From NCBI RefSeq assembly GCF_016904955.1, contig NZ_JADIKE010000038.1, forward strand, positions 310,001 through 374,000: DNA of 64,000 bases. Direction: 5' to 3'. The notes under the pieces were generated by a model, which worked only from the letters and a program-made list of their open reading frames with translations, had not been told where the DNA came from and searched no databases. Position 1 is the stretch's first letter; each line of letters opens with the position of its first letter. The position numbers were made by a program, and so were the translations under genes. Source of the stretch: Dyella flava. Lineage in GTDB: Bacteria > Pseudomonadota > Gammaproteobacteria > Xanthomonadales > Rhodanobacteraceae. Positions 17,019 to 25,392 of this stretch are shown here, piece after piece.

Positions 17019-17936
17019 TCAGCGGCCGGTTTCCGCGCTGTTGAGTGCACGCAGACGGTTGCGCGTCAGCGGGCCGAAGCGAAGCTGTTCGCACAGCGGT
17101 TCTAACGCATCCGGGGCGACGCGGCGCAGCAAGGCATCCGCATGGCTTTCAACCGGAGCGTCCAGGGCAATCCGGGTAAGCCGGCGATATAACCTGGCGG
17201 ATTCGCCATGCTCGCGCAGTTTCGCGGCGCAACTGGCTGCGCCGCGCAGGCGCAGGAACGGTACTTCTTCGACGCGTTCGAGCAAGGCATCAAGACTGCC
17301 GAAGTGAGCAAGCAAGGCTGCGGCGGTTTTCGCGCCGATACCGGGTACACCCGGAATATTGTCGACCGCATCGCCGCATAGCGCGAGATAGTCCGCCACC
17401 TGCTCGGGATGTACGCCCAGCCGCTCGAACACACCGGCCGGTCCCCAGCGCTGATTGCGGGCGAAGTCCCATTGTTCGTCCTGCGCGCTCAGCAACTGGC
17501 CGAAATCCTTGTCGGCCGAAACGATCACGCTGCGAAAACCGTTGGCACGCAGGCCCCACAGCGTGCTGCCGATCAGGTCGTCGGCCTCAAAGCTGTGGTC
17601 GATCAATACGCGGATGCCCAACGCTTCGGTCACCGCACGGCATTGCACGAACTGCCGTTCCAGATCGGGCGGCGGCAGTTCGCGATTGGCCTTGTACAGC
17701 GGATAGATCGCGTTGCGAAACGAGGTCGTCAGCGAGGCATCGAAAGCCACGGCAAGATGCGTGGGGCGCTCGCGTTCCAGCAACTCGCACAGGAAGCGCG
17801 TGTAGCCATGCACGGCGTTGACCGGATGACCGTCTACGTCATGGAATTCGTCCGGCATGGAATGCCAGGCGCGAAACACGTACAGGCTGCCATCGATCAG
17901 GTGAGCGGTAGGGTGGCTGGAGCGAGACACGCTCAT
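17019..17936 (-). CDS. 5'-3' exonuclease / flap endonuclease (Pol I N-terminal-domain-like)
   Basis: This stand-alone protein of about 305 residues resembles the 5'-nuclease domain of DNA polymerase I and ExoIX. Acidic metal-ligand stretches are LIDGS, VAFDAS, SFEADDLIGS, VSADKDFGQLL and LCGDAVDNIPGVPGIGAKTA, the last containing the helix-hairpin-helix with H3TH DNA-binding loop. It probably removes RNA primers or flaps. The ATG at 17936 is preferred because it overlaps the nitroreductase stop (ATGA); a start three codons upstream is possible. All key Asp residues appear intact. Confidence 0.93.
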   Translation of the reverse strand: MSVSRSSHPTAHLIDGSLYVFRAWHSMPDEFHDVDGHPVNAVHGYTRFLCELLERERPTHLAVAFDASLTTSFRNAIYPLYKANRELPPPDLERQFVQCRAVTEALGIRVLIDHSFEADDLIGSTLWGLRANGFRSVIVSADKDFGQLLSAQDEQWDFARNQRWGPAGVFERLGVHPEQVADYLALCGDAVDNIPGVPGIGAKTAAALLAHFGSLDALLERVEEVPFLRLRGAASCAAKLREHGESARLYRRLTRIALDAPVESHADALLRRVAPDALEPLCEQLRFGPLTRNRLRALNSAETGR

Positions 17937-18502
17937 GCCTTCCATTCGCTAAGCAGATCGTCCAGCGCGGGGCGCTCACGATCGGGAATATCCGTCTGCG
18001 GCGTGCCGATATGCACGAAACCGATGACGCATTCGTTGCTCGCCAGGCCAAGCAGCTTCGCGACTTCCGGATCGTAGGCCGCCCAGCCGGTCAGCCACTG
18101 TGCCCCAAAGCCCAGCGCATAGGCGCCGAGCAGAATGTTGTAGGCCACGTTGCCGGCGCAGAGTTTCTGCTCGATGTCCGGAATGCCGGCGTCGGCATGC
18201 AGGCGAGCCACCACCACCATGACCAGCGGCGCAAAGGTGTAACGGAAGCGCTCTTTCTCGCGCTTGGATTCGGGCAGTTCCGGATCGCGGCGAATAGCCC
18301 GCTCGGCAAGCTGTTCACCGAATCGCAACTTGTCCTCGCCACGCAATTCAATCAGCCGGAAGGGCACCAGCTTGCCGTGATCGGGCACGCGGATGGCCGC
18401 TTCCAGCAAGGCGCGCAGGGTCGTGGCATCGGGAGCGGGTTCACCGAGCTGGCGGGAGGGGGCGGAATGACGTTGTTGGAGCAGCGAAAGCGCGTCAGGC
18501 AT
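17933..18502 (-). CDS. Nitroreductase family protein (YdjA-like)
   Basis: The 189-residue FMN-dependent oxidoreductase resembles YdjA, one of the smallest nitroreductases. The FMN-contacting N-terminus (LLQQRHSAPSRQLGEP, then AIRVPDHGKLVPFRLI) and the C-terminal IGTPQTDIPDRERP match. It probably uses NAD(P)H to reduce quinones or nitro compounds; the natural substrate is unknown. It is translationally coupled to the downstream exonuclease gene by a 4-bp overlap. Confidence 0.92.
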   Translation of the reverse strand: MPDALSLLQQRHSAPSRQLGEPAPDATTLRALLEAAIRVPDHGKLVPFRLIELRGEDKLRFGEQLAERAIRRDPELPESKREKERFRYTFAPLVMVVVARLHADAGIPDIEQKLCAGNVAYNILLGAYALGFGAQWLTGWAAYDPEVAKLLGLASNECVIGFVHIGTPQTDIPDRERPALDDLLSEWKA

Positions 18503-18648
18503 GGGCAGCCGTCCCTGAGAAAACGCCTATCCTACAATCGTCCGTGTTCAGAACCACTCACAACGATGGATAAGGGCGGGGCAAGTGCCTGGAATCCTCC
18601 GTGCACACAGGCGTGCGTTTGTCCGTACCTTCTTTGCTGCGCTGCCGC

Positions 18649-19062
18649 CTAAGGCGACGGGCGCAAGCGGAAGCTGTCGGGTAACAGCGCTTCCACGGTG
18701 GTTTGTCGCGTCGCGCCAGCGATGTTGGCGAGCAACACCGGCATGGCGGGATCGCACAACTCGTCCAGCACCTGGCGGCAGGCGCCACAGGGGGCGACCG
18801 GTTCGGGCGTATCGGCGATCACGGCGATAGCACGGAAGTCGCCCGGCTTGTAGCCCGCAGCGATGGCGCTGAACAAAGCTGTGCGTTCGGCACAGTTGCA
18901 CAGCCCGTAAGCTGCGTTCTCCACGTTGCATCCTGAAAATTGCTTGCCATCGCGGGTTTGCAGGGCGGCGCCCACCTGGAAGCGTGAGTAGGGGGCGTAG
19001 GCCGATTGACGTGCATGGCGGGCAAGCTCCAACAAGGCGCTGCTGACGGGCTGCTCGGACAT
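18649..19062 (-). CDS. cdd: Cytidine deaminase
   Basis: The 137-residue zinc enzyme deaminates cytidine/deoxycytidine in pyrimidine salvage. The catalytic C57-A58-E59 and the zinc pair Cys92/Cys95 (PCGACRQ) are intact, and NVENAAYG binds the ribose. It is the short homotetrameric type. The ATG at 19062 is chosen because upstream in-frame codons are non-homologous and run toward the palindromic element at 19113. The 146 bp between this gene and the nitroreductase gene holds nothing I can identify. Confidence 0.96.
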   Translation of the reverse strand: MSEQPVSSALLELARHARQSAYAPYSRFQVGAALQTRDGKQFSGCNVENAAYGLCNCAERTALFSAIAAGYKPGDFRAIAVIADTPEPVAPCGACRQVLDELCDPAMPVLLANIAGATRQTTVEALLPDSFRLRPSP

Positions 19063-19112
19063 ACGATCTCCAATCGGCGGACGGGCCAGTCTAACCCGAA
19101 GCGCATATGGCC

Positions 19113-19170
19113 TAGGGCCTGTTGGCACTATTGGCAACGCGGGCTACGCCAATAGTGCTAACAGGCCCTA
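19113..19170. repeat. Long palindromic element, copy A
   Basis: Arms of 23 bp at 19113-19135 and 19148-19170 are complementary except for one G-T wobble, separated by 12 nt. Outer arm sequence is TAGGGCCTGTT and inner arm CACTATTGGC. The same element recurs at 46134-46186 with paired changes in the arms. It lies between the divergent cdd and pntAA starts. No transposase is associated. It could be a MITE-like or REP-like element, or an RNA hairpin. Confidence 0.85.
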
Positions 19171-19231
19171 AAGGTTCGCCCGGACGCGGGTATCGGCTAG
19201 GATGGTCGAACTACTCCGCTGGGGATAGCCG

Positions 19232-20332
19232 ATGTCAATCACCGTGTCCGCATTGCGTGAAACTGCCGCCGGCGAGCGGCGTGTGGCGATCACGCCGGAA
19301 GTGGCAAAGAAGCTGCGCAGCAAGGGCGCGCGCGTATTGCTGGAGCGTGGCGCAGGCGATGCGGCTGGCTTTCCCGACGCGAGCTACGCCGATGTCGAGT
19401 TTGCCGAAGCCGCCCAGGTGGCAAGCGAGGCGGATTTGCTGGCCTGCGTGCTGCCGCCGGATGACAACGCGCTGGCTCGCTTGCGCGAAGGCAGTGTGGT
19501 GCTCGGCCAGCTGCGCCCGCACGGTGCGTCAGCGCGGATCCAGGCGCTGGCGCAGCGCAAGTTGACGTCCTTTTCGCTGGAAATGCTGCCGCGCACGACG
19601 CGCGCGCAGGCCATGGATGTATTGAGTTCGCAGGCCGCCGTTGCCGGCTATCGGGCCATGCTGATGGCCGCCGAGAACGCGCCGAAATTCTTCCCCATGC
19701 TCACTACGGCGGCCGGTACGATCCGCCCCTCGCGCGTCTTGGTGATTGGCGCCGGCGTGGCCGGTTTGCAGGCGATTGCGACGGCGCGCCGCCTGGGTGC
19801 CCAGATCGAAGGCTATGACGTGCGTCCGGAAACGCGCGAGCAGGTCGAGTCGCTCGGTGCAAAATTTCTGGAGCTCGGCGTAAGCGCGGCGGGCAGCGGC
19901 GGCTATGCCCGCGAACTTACCGCCGAAGAGCGGGCGGCCCAGCAGCAGGCGTTAGCCGATCATCTGAAAGTATTCGATGCAGTGGTGACGACTGCGGCGG
20001 TGCCGGGTCGCGCTGCGCCGAAAATCCTCACTACCGCGATGGTGGAGGGCATGAAGCCGGGCGCGTTGATCGTCGATCTGGCTGCCGACAGTGGCGGCAA
20101 CTGCGAACTGACCCGACCCGGTGAGCGCGTCGAGCACGGCGGCGTCGTGATCCTGGGGCCGTTGAATCTGGCGGCGGGCGCGCCGTTGCATGCGTCGGAA
20201 ATGTATGCGCGCAACATCTACAACTTTGCCGAGCTGCTGATCCGCGATGGTGCCTTGCAGCCGGACTTCAATGACGAGCTGGTCGCAAAAAGTTGCTTGA
20301 CGCGCGGTAGCGAGATTCTGTTCCAGGGCTGA
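19232..20332 (+). CDS. pntAA: NAD(P) transhydrogenase subunit alpha part 1 (NAD(H)-binding domain I)
   Basis: The 366-residue soluble subunit binds NAD(H) in the proton-translocating transhydrogenase that makes NADPH. The alanine dehydrogenase-like N-terminal fold is followed by the Rossmann motif GAGVAGLQA (173-181), the mobile-loop region around TAAVPGRAAPKILT, and the conserved MKPGALIVDLAADSGGNCE. In the three-gene form (also in Rhodospirillum) it partners with PntAB and PntB. Unusually, those genes begin 3.3 kb downstream here, past unrelated genes, so coordinated expression must come from separate promoters. Confidence 0.96.
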   Translation: MSITVSALRETAAGERRVAITPEVAKKLRSKGARVLLERGAGDAAGFPDASYADVEFAEAAQVASEADLLACVLPPDDNALARLREGSVVLGQLRPHGASARIQALAQRKLTSFSLEMLPRTTRAQAMDVLSSQAAVAGYRAMLMAAENAPKFFPMLTTAAGTIRPSRVLVIGAGVAGLQAIATARRLGAQIEGYDVRPETREQVESLGAKFLELGVSAAGSGGYARELTAEERAAQQQALADHLKVFDAVVTTAAVPGRAAPKILTTAMVEGMKPGALIVDLAADSGGNCELTRPGERVEHGGVVILGPLNLAAGAPLHASEMYARNIYNFAELLIRDGALQPDFNDELVAKSCLTRGSEILFQG

Positions 20333-20736
20333 GCGGCCAACAGCGCCGCCACAGACGCAAGCAGCAAAAGCCGCATCATGGCGAGATCCTGGCCTGCACG
20401 ATGTGCAAGCTTGCGCATGCCTCGCTGAAAGATCTTGATGGGCCTGGGTTCTGTCGAACATGTTTGCGCTGCGTAAGCGGGGCTTCCGGATCTTTGCCTG
20501 AGATCATTGACAGCGTTGTCATTCCGCGACAACACTGGATCAAGGGGCTACGCGTCGTGATTGGCGATGACATCGCGATACAGCGCTCGCCGCAGATGTT
20601 CTGCTGCAAAGGGGGGGGGCGCGGGAGTGTGCGTGATTATCACTGCGCCGGTCGATGGACTGTTTGACGCATGGGATCGCATTCGGCTGACGCCGCGCCA
20701 ATCAACAAATCCATTGATCGATACGCGGGTAAATGC
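20333..20736. other. 404-bp gene-poor spacer between pntAA and the acyltransferase-like gene
   Basis: No convincing gene is seen. On the minus strand, 20376 down to about 20333 encodes a signal-peptide-like start (MRLLLLASVAALLAAQ) that runs straight into the pntAA 3' end, perhaps the stub of a lost exported protein. Around 20517-20547 there is sequence resembling the dispersed GTCATTCCGCG...TGGATC elements common in proteobacteria. A run of nine G occupies 20611-20619. This looks like rearranged, decaying sequence. Confidence 0.5.
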
Positions 20737-21810
20737 ATGACGTTGTCATCCAAACGCTTGGCCTCCCTGGACGCGCTGCGAGGCTGCACGGTTGCGGCCA
20801 TGCTGTTGGTGAACGACCCGGGTGACTGGGGGCATGTCTTTACACCGCTGGATCATTCGCCATGGAACGGTTGTACGCCGACCGATCTGGTGTTTCCGTT
20901 CTTTCTGTTCGTGGTTGGTGTGTCGTGCGCACTATCTCTCGTGCCACGTCATGAGCAAGGTGTGCCGCCTGCTGGATTGATGCGTAGCGCACTGTGGCGT
21001 GGCTTGCGCATTCTCGCCCTGGGTGTGTTGATAAATGTACTGGCCTGGTGGTGGATGCCCGGCGTGCACTTGCGCTTTCCGGGCGTTTTGCAGCGGATTG
21101 GTGTGTGCTTTGCCATCACCGCCGCCTTCGCGCTCTACACCAAGCCGCGCATTCAGTGGAGTGCGATCGTCGTATTGCTGCTCGGCTATTGGGGCTTGCT
21201 GTTGGCCAGCGGATCACTTGATCGCTGGGTGAATATTGTCAGCCGCACTGATACAGCAGTGTTCGGGCATTTTGTCTATCTCATCGACCCGGCCACCCAG
21301 CGCGGACACGATCCGGAAGGCTTGCTCAGCACGTTGCCTTCGATCGCCACGGCGCTGCTTGGTTTGTGCATGGGCAGCTGGCTCCGTGCCGACTACAAGA
21401 AGGCGTTGATGCTTGCCGGCGTGGTCATGGTGATGCTTGGCTACGCGTGGTCGTTCGTGTTGCCGCTCAACAAGAACCTGTGGACGCCATCCTTCGTGTT
21501 GTGGACGGGTGGTTGGGCCACGCTGGCATTGGTGTTGTTCCACGTGTTGATCGATCAGCATGATTGGCCGGCGATCGGTCGCCGCTTTGGCGTGAATGCC
21601 ATTGCTGCTTATGCCGGTTCGGAACTGATGCAAATTGTTCTGCCTGCCGTGGGTTGGCAAGATCCGATCTATCAGCATGTGTTTGCCGGCTGGATCACGC
21701 CGCTGGCCGGTCCGTATATCGCATCCCTGGCGTATGCCGTGGCGTTCGTTGCGGTCTGGTGGGTGATCGTGGGGGTGATGGATCGCCAGCGGTGGTACGT
21801 AAAGCTCTGA
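20737..21810 (+). CDS. DUF5009 / NagX-like acyltransferase-family membrane protein
   Basis: The 357-residue polytopic protein starts with RLASLDALRGCTVAAMLLVN, the hallmark of the heparan-alpha-glucosaminide N-acetyltransferase (HGSNAT/NagX, DUF5009) family, and continues with GCTPTDLVFPFFLFVVGVS and FPGVLQRIGVCF. About 10 membrane helices are likely. Related proteins occur near chitin and GlcNAc utilisation genes, but none is visible here, so the substrate is open. The ATG at 20737 is chosen since homology begins immediately after it; 20671 would add 22 unrelated residues. It stands between the two halves of the transhydrogenase locus. Confidence 0.9.
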   Translation: MTLSSKRLASLDALRGCTVAAMLLVNDPGDWGHVFTPLDHSPWNGCTPTDLVFPFFLFVVGVSCALSLVPRHEQGVPPAGLMRSALWRGLRILALGVLINVLAWWWMPGVHLRFPGVLQRIGVCFAITAAFALYTKPRIQWSAIVVLLLGYWGLLLASGSLDRWVNIVSRTDTAVFGHFVYLIDPATQRGHDPEGLLSTLPSIATALLGLCMGSWLRADYKKALMLAGVVMVMLGYAWSFVLPLNKNLWTPSFVLWTGGWATLALVLFHVLIDQHDWPAIGRRFGVNAIAAYAGSELMQIVLPAVGWQDPIYQHVFAGWITPLAGPYIASLAYAVAFVAVWWVIVGVMDRQRWYVKL

Positions 21811-21926
21811 GTTATCCACGCATCTTTATAGAGGCCCTTGAGCATGCCTGCCGCTACGCAGAATTGATCAGAGCATCGATGCCATTGCGTGGATATCCGC
21901 GCTTTTTGCTGGCTAATGGACGTTGA

Positions 21927-22445
21927 TCAGCGTCCCGGCATGCCGAAGGCATGCTTGCCGGGCAGGGTCGAGTGCGGTCCCATATGCTGCAGCCACTGCC
22001 GCCGTTCTTCCGGGCTTTGCTCCTGCCATTGGCGACGCAGCGCGTCGCGCTGTTCGGGCGGAAGCTGCTGGAAGCGTTTGAACGCGTCGTGCAGTTCCTG
22101 CTGCTTGGCAGGCGTAAGCGTGTCGTAGAGGTGCTGGTTCTGACGCGCCTGTTCGCGCTGTTCGGGCGTCATCTGTTGCCAGCGTGCGATGCGATCACGA
22201 ATTTGCTGCTGCTGTTCGGGCGGCAGCTTCAGCCAGTCCTGGGTGCGCTCCAGCATATGTTCCTGGCGCTTGGGCGGCAGGGTGTTCCACTGCGATTGCA
22301 GCGGTTGGAGCATGTTCTGCTGGGCAGGGCTAAGCGTGTTCCAGGGATGCGTCATGCCCTGGTTTTGCGCATACGACGGCGCCGCGGCCATCAGGCCGAG
22401 CGTGAAGGTGAATAGCGAGGGCAGGCAGAGTCGTCGTAGCAACAT
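21927..22445 (-). CDS. DUF3106 domain secreted protein
   Basis: The 172-residue protein has a Sec signal peptide (about 1-26, ending SYA-Q) followed by a repeating helical pattern: variants of the WxxLxPxQQ unit recur about every 20 residues (WNTLSPAQQNML, WNTLPPKRQEHM, WLKLPPEQQQQI, WQQMTPEQREQA), characteristic of DUF3106. The mature protein is highly charged and Gln-rich, probably periplasmic. It is the last gene of a sigma factor / DUF3619-like / DUF3106 cassette found in several beta- and gammaproteobacteria. The function is unknown. Confidence 0.88.
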   Translation of the reverse strand: MLLRRLCLPSLFTFTLGLMAAAPSYAQNQGMTHPWNTLSPAQQNMLQPLQSQWNTLPPKRQEHMLERTQDWLKLPPEQQQQIRDRIARWQQMTPEQREQARQNQHLYDTLTPAKQQELHDAFKRFQQLPPEQRDALRRQWQEQSPEERRQWLQHMGPHSTLPGKHAFGMPGR

Positions 22446-22448
22446 GGA

Positions 22449-22841
22449 TCAACGTTTGGACTGGTTGTTGCTGCCGTTGGCAGCGAGCCAGCTGTAGAAA
22501 TCGAGATTCTGGTAGAGACCAGGATCCGCCTTGTCAGCGCCGGGCGGCAGCTCGCTGTCCGGATCGGTGGCAGTAGCCATCGCAGCCGGCGCCTGGATGC
22601 TGTCGGTCTGGTGCGGTGTCGGTTGCCAGATCATCAATGCGGCCAAGGCCATGACCGCCAGCGCACCGACGGGCAGCAGCATGCGCGCACGGTGGTGCGA
22701 CGAGCCGTGCGTCGAGGCGGCCTCCAAGGCAGTGCGCCGCGCCGCGCGCAGACGTCCGGCGGTGGCCGGGTCCATGCGCTGGGCCGCTTCCTGATATAGC
22801 GCGCGAGCGCGCTTTTCGAATTGCTTGTCGGACGAGTTCAT
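22449..22841 (-). CDS. Small single-pass membrane protein, DUF3619-like, putative anti-sigma factor
   Basis: The 130-residue protein has a cytosolic N-terminal part (ARALYQEAAQRMDPATAGRLRAAR), one membrane segment (about 55-72, MLLPVGALAVMALAALMIW) and a short periplasmic tail. This topology, and the ATGA overlap with the sigma-factor gene, suggest an anti-sigma factor. It lacks a zinc-binding HxxxCxxC motif, so it is not a ZAS-type anti-sigma; the DUF3619 link is by pattern and context. The ATG at 22841 is preferred over the GTG two codons upstream because of the overlap. Confidence 0.75.
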   Translation of the reverse strand: MNSSDKQFEKRARALYQEAAQRMDPATAGRLRAARRTALEAASTHGSSHHRARMLLPVGALAVMALAALMIWQPTPHQTDSIQAPAAMATATDPDSELPPGADKADPGLYQNLDFYSWLAANGSNNQSKR

Positions 22842-23425
22842 CGCCACGCCTCCAATTCCTCACGCAGGTGTTGCATCGCCCGCGAGAGATGTGTTTTCAC
22901 GCTGCCCTCCGAGCAGCCCATTACCTGGGCGGTTTCCGCCACGTCCAGACCTTCCAGCACCCGCAGGATGAAAGCTTCCCGTTGTCGTTGCGGAAGCTGC
23001 TTCACCGCTGCGGCCATGTCCGCGTAAGACTGTTCGCCATGCAGTTTTTCCAGTGGATCCGGGCCGTTGTCGGCCGGTTCCCAGGCGGGTAGTTCATCAC
23101 CGTCGTCATCGTGGCCGCCGCCAAGCCAGCCCACCACGATGGAGCGCACCTTGCGGCGGCGCTGCAGGTCTACGATGCGGCGGCGCAGGATGCCCCAGAA
23201 CAGCGGTGTCCATTCCTCGGCGGGTTTGCCACGGTAATGCTTGACCAGTCGGAGCATGGCGTCCTGTACGGCATCCATGGCGTCTTCCCGGTTGCCCAGA
23301 TGCAGTTCGGCCATACGGAAGGCACGCCGCTCCATGCTGGCGAGGAACGCATCCAGGGAGGTGGGTACCGCCCGGCCGTCCTGCGCAAGAAGTTCCGCCT
23401 CGAACACCGCCGAGACGCTATTCAT
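22838..23425 (-). CDS. RNA polymerase sigma factor, sigma-70 ECF-type
   Basis: About 195 residues carry region 2 (AELHLGNREDAMDAVQDAMLRL, with FWGILRRRIVDLQRRRKVR) and region 4 with its helix-turn-helix (LPQRQREAFILRVLEGLDV, then GCSEGSVKTHLSRAM). An acidic spacer rich in Asp/Gly (about 115-140) separates them. It likely directs transcription of its own cassette under an unknown envelope signal. The ATG at 23425 is chosen because sigma homology starts shortly after and GGAG lies about 10 nt upstream; ATGs at 23470 and 23488 are alternatives. It faces away from pntAB. Confidence 0.88.
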   Translation of the reverse strand: MNSVSAVFEAELLAQDGRAVPTSLDAFLASMERRAFRMAELHLGNREDAMDAVQDAMLRLVKHYRGKPAEEWTPLFWGILRRRIVDLQRRRKVRSIVVGWLGGGHDDDGDELPAWEPADNGPDPLEKLHGEQSYADMAAAVKQLPQRQREAFILRVLEGLDVAETAQVMGCSEGSVKTHLSRAMQHLREELEAWR

Positions 23426-23629
23426 AGCGTTTTGCTCCGAATCGTCAGGGCGAGCATTCCGGGGCTCCATCTGTTCGACTCTCGACATCAACGCGCAAGC
23501 CCCGCCTGGGTTGACCAGGGTCGCCCAGGACAAGTCTGATAACAGGGCGTAAACGCCTGTACGGCATGGATCAGTGCAACCCAGTCACCGTATGATGGGC
23601 CAGCTGCGACTGATTGGCGGGGAAAACAC

Positions 23630-23938
23630 ATGCTCGACGGGTTCCTGGCGCTTTACATCTTCATGCTGGCGGCATTCACGGGATACGAGATCATCGCGCG
23701 GGTGCCGGTGATCCTGCATACCCCGCTGATGTCCGGCTCTAACTTTATACATGGCATTGTGCTGGTTGGAGCCATGATCGCGCTAGGCCATGCCCGAACC
23801 CCGTTCGAGATGGCCATTGGCTTCATTGGGGTCCTGCTCGGCGCCGGCAATGCCGCCGGTGGCTATGTGGTGACTGAACGGATGCTGGAGATGTTCAAGT
23901 CCAGCAAGCCCGGGAAGGGCCGCGGGGAGGCTAAGTGA
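23630..23938 (+). CDS. pntAB: NAD(P) transhydrogenase subunit alpha part 2 (membrane domain II)
   Basis: The 102-residue integral membrane subunit has three helices, with the conserved FTGYEIIARVPVILHTPLMSG and NFIHGIVLVGAM stretches and GVLLGAGNAAGGYVVTERML. It forms part of the proton path with PntB. A GGGGAAA-type ribosome-binding site precedes ATG 23630, and a TATGAT box at 23591 is a possible -10. Its stop overlaps the pntB ATG (TGATG). The pntAA gene lies 3.3 kb upstream instead of adjacent. Confidence 0.96.
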   Translation: MLDGFLALYIFMLAAFTGYEIIARVPVILHTPLMSGSNFIHGIVLVGAMIALGHARTPFEMAIGFIGVLLGAGNAAGGYVVTERMLEMFKSSKPGKGRGEAK

Positions 23939-25392
23939 TGGCCTGGATACAGACCCTGATCGACGCCTCCTATTTCCTCGCTGCTCTTCTATTCATTCTT
24001 GGTCTTAAACGCATGAGTTCCCCGCGTACGGCGCGGGGCGGCATCGTGTGGGCCGGCTTCGGCATGTTGCTGGCGGTGGTCGCGACCTTGCTGCTGCCCG
24101 ACCTGGCTCATCGGGTACTGATCATCGTCGCCGTGCTGATCGGCGTGGCGGCTGCCTGGTGGTCCGGCCGCCGGGTGGCGATGACTGCCATGCCGCAAAT
24201 GGTGGCGCTCTATAACGGCATGGGTGGTGGCGCGGCGGCGGCCATCGGCGCCAGCGAACTGGTGTCCCATGTGCAGGATCTGGCCGCTCTGAATGGCGTT
24301 GCGGTATCCGACAACGGGTCGCTGCTGCATGCCGCGGCAGCTATCGCGCCGCTCAGTCCGGTCGCGCTGGTACTGGGCGTGCTGGGTGCGCTGATCGGGT
24401 CGGTGAGCTTTTCCGGCTCGCTGATCGCCTTTGCCAAGCTGCAGGGCTGGCTGGACCGGCGCTTCGTGTTTCCCGGGCAGCGCGTGGTGAACATGCTGGT
24501 GCTGGCGGCGGCGGTGGTGATCGGCGTGATGCTGGCGACCGGGCACCTGACGCTTGCGCTGATTTGCGCGTTCTTCGTGCTCGCCCTGTTGTTCGGCCTT
24601 TTGATGACGCTGCCGATTGGCGGCGCGGACATGCCGGTGGTGATTTCGCTCTACAACGCTTTTACCGGCCTGGCGGTGGCGTTCGAAGGCTTCGTGCTGC
24701 ATAACGAGGCGATGATCATCGCCGGCATGGTGGTTGGCGCGGCCGGTACCTTGCTGACCCAGTTGATGGCCAAGGCGATGAACCGTTCGCTGGGCAACGT
24801 GCTGTTCGGCAATTTTGGTGCTGCGGCCGGGGCATCGGCACAAGCCATCGGTGGCAGCCAGAAGCCCATCGAAGCGGCTGATGCCGCCGTGATGATGGCG
24901 TACGCCGAGCGGGTGGTGATCGTGCCGGGTTACGGCATGGCCGTGGCTCAGGCGCAACACAAGGTGTGGGAGTTTGCGCAATTGCTGATCGCGCGCGGGG
25001 TCAAGGTGAAGTTCGCCATCCATCCCGTTGCCGGCCGCATGCCCGGACATATGAACGTGCTGCTTGCCGAAGCGGGCGTGCCTTACGACCTGATCGCCGA
25101 CATGGAAGACATCAATCCCGAATTCCCCGCCACGGACGTGGCGCTGGTGATCGGCGCCAACGATGTCGTCAACCCGATGGCCAAGACCGATCCTTCCTCG
25201 CCGATCTACGGCATGCCGATTCTCGATGTCGCCGAGGCCAAGCAGGCGATCGTGGTCAAGCGCGGCAAAGGCACCGGCTTTGCAGGCATCGAGAACGCGC
25301 TGTTCTATGCCGACAATGCCCGCATGCTGTATGGCGATGGCCAGGCTGCCGCAGGCCAGCTTGTTTCCGAATTGAAATCGTTGGATGGCTAG
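23938..25392 (+). CDS. pntB: NAD(P) transhydrogenase subunit beta
   Basis: The 484-residue subunit has about nine membrane helices (1-270), carrying part of the proton channel (for example NGMGGGAAAAIGASEL and SFSGSLIAFAKLQG). The C-terminal NADP(H)-binding domain III follows (VVIVPGYGMAVAQAQHKV, HPVAGRMPGHMNVLLAEA, then GANDVVNPMAKTD and KRGKGTGFAGIENALFY). All family signatures are intact. The start ATG 23938 overlaps the pntAB stop by one base; GTG 23935 is less likely. Confidence 0.97.
   Translation: MAWIQTLIDASYFLAALLFILGLKRMSSPRTARGGIVWAGFGMLLAVVATLLLPDLAHRVLIIVAVLIGVAAAWWSGRRVAMTAMPQMVALYNGMGGGAAAAIGASELVSHVQDLAALNGVAVSDNGSLLHAAAAIAPLSPVALVLGVLGALIGSVSFSGSLIAFAKLQGWLDRRFVFPGQRVVNMLVLAAAVVIGVMLATGHLTLALICAFFVLALLFGLLMTLPIGGADMPVVISLYNAFTGLAVAFEGFVLHNEAMIIAGMVVGAAGTLLTQLMAKAMNRSLGNVLFGNFGAAAGASAQAIGGSQKPIEAADAAVMMAYAERVVIVPGYGMAVAQAQHKVWEFAQLLIARGVKVKFAIHPVAGRMPGHMNVLLAEAGVPYDLIADMEDINPEFPATDVALVIGANDVVNPMAKTDPSSPIYGMPILDVAEAKQAIVVKRGKGTGFAGIENALFYADNARMLYGDGQAAAGQLVSELKSLDG

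Noticed and set aside
20401..20667. An 88-codon plus-strand ORF downstream of pntAA
   Set aside because: No ribosome-binding site or homology, competing antisense frames, and sequence resembling dispersed repeat debris.
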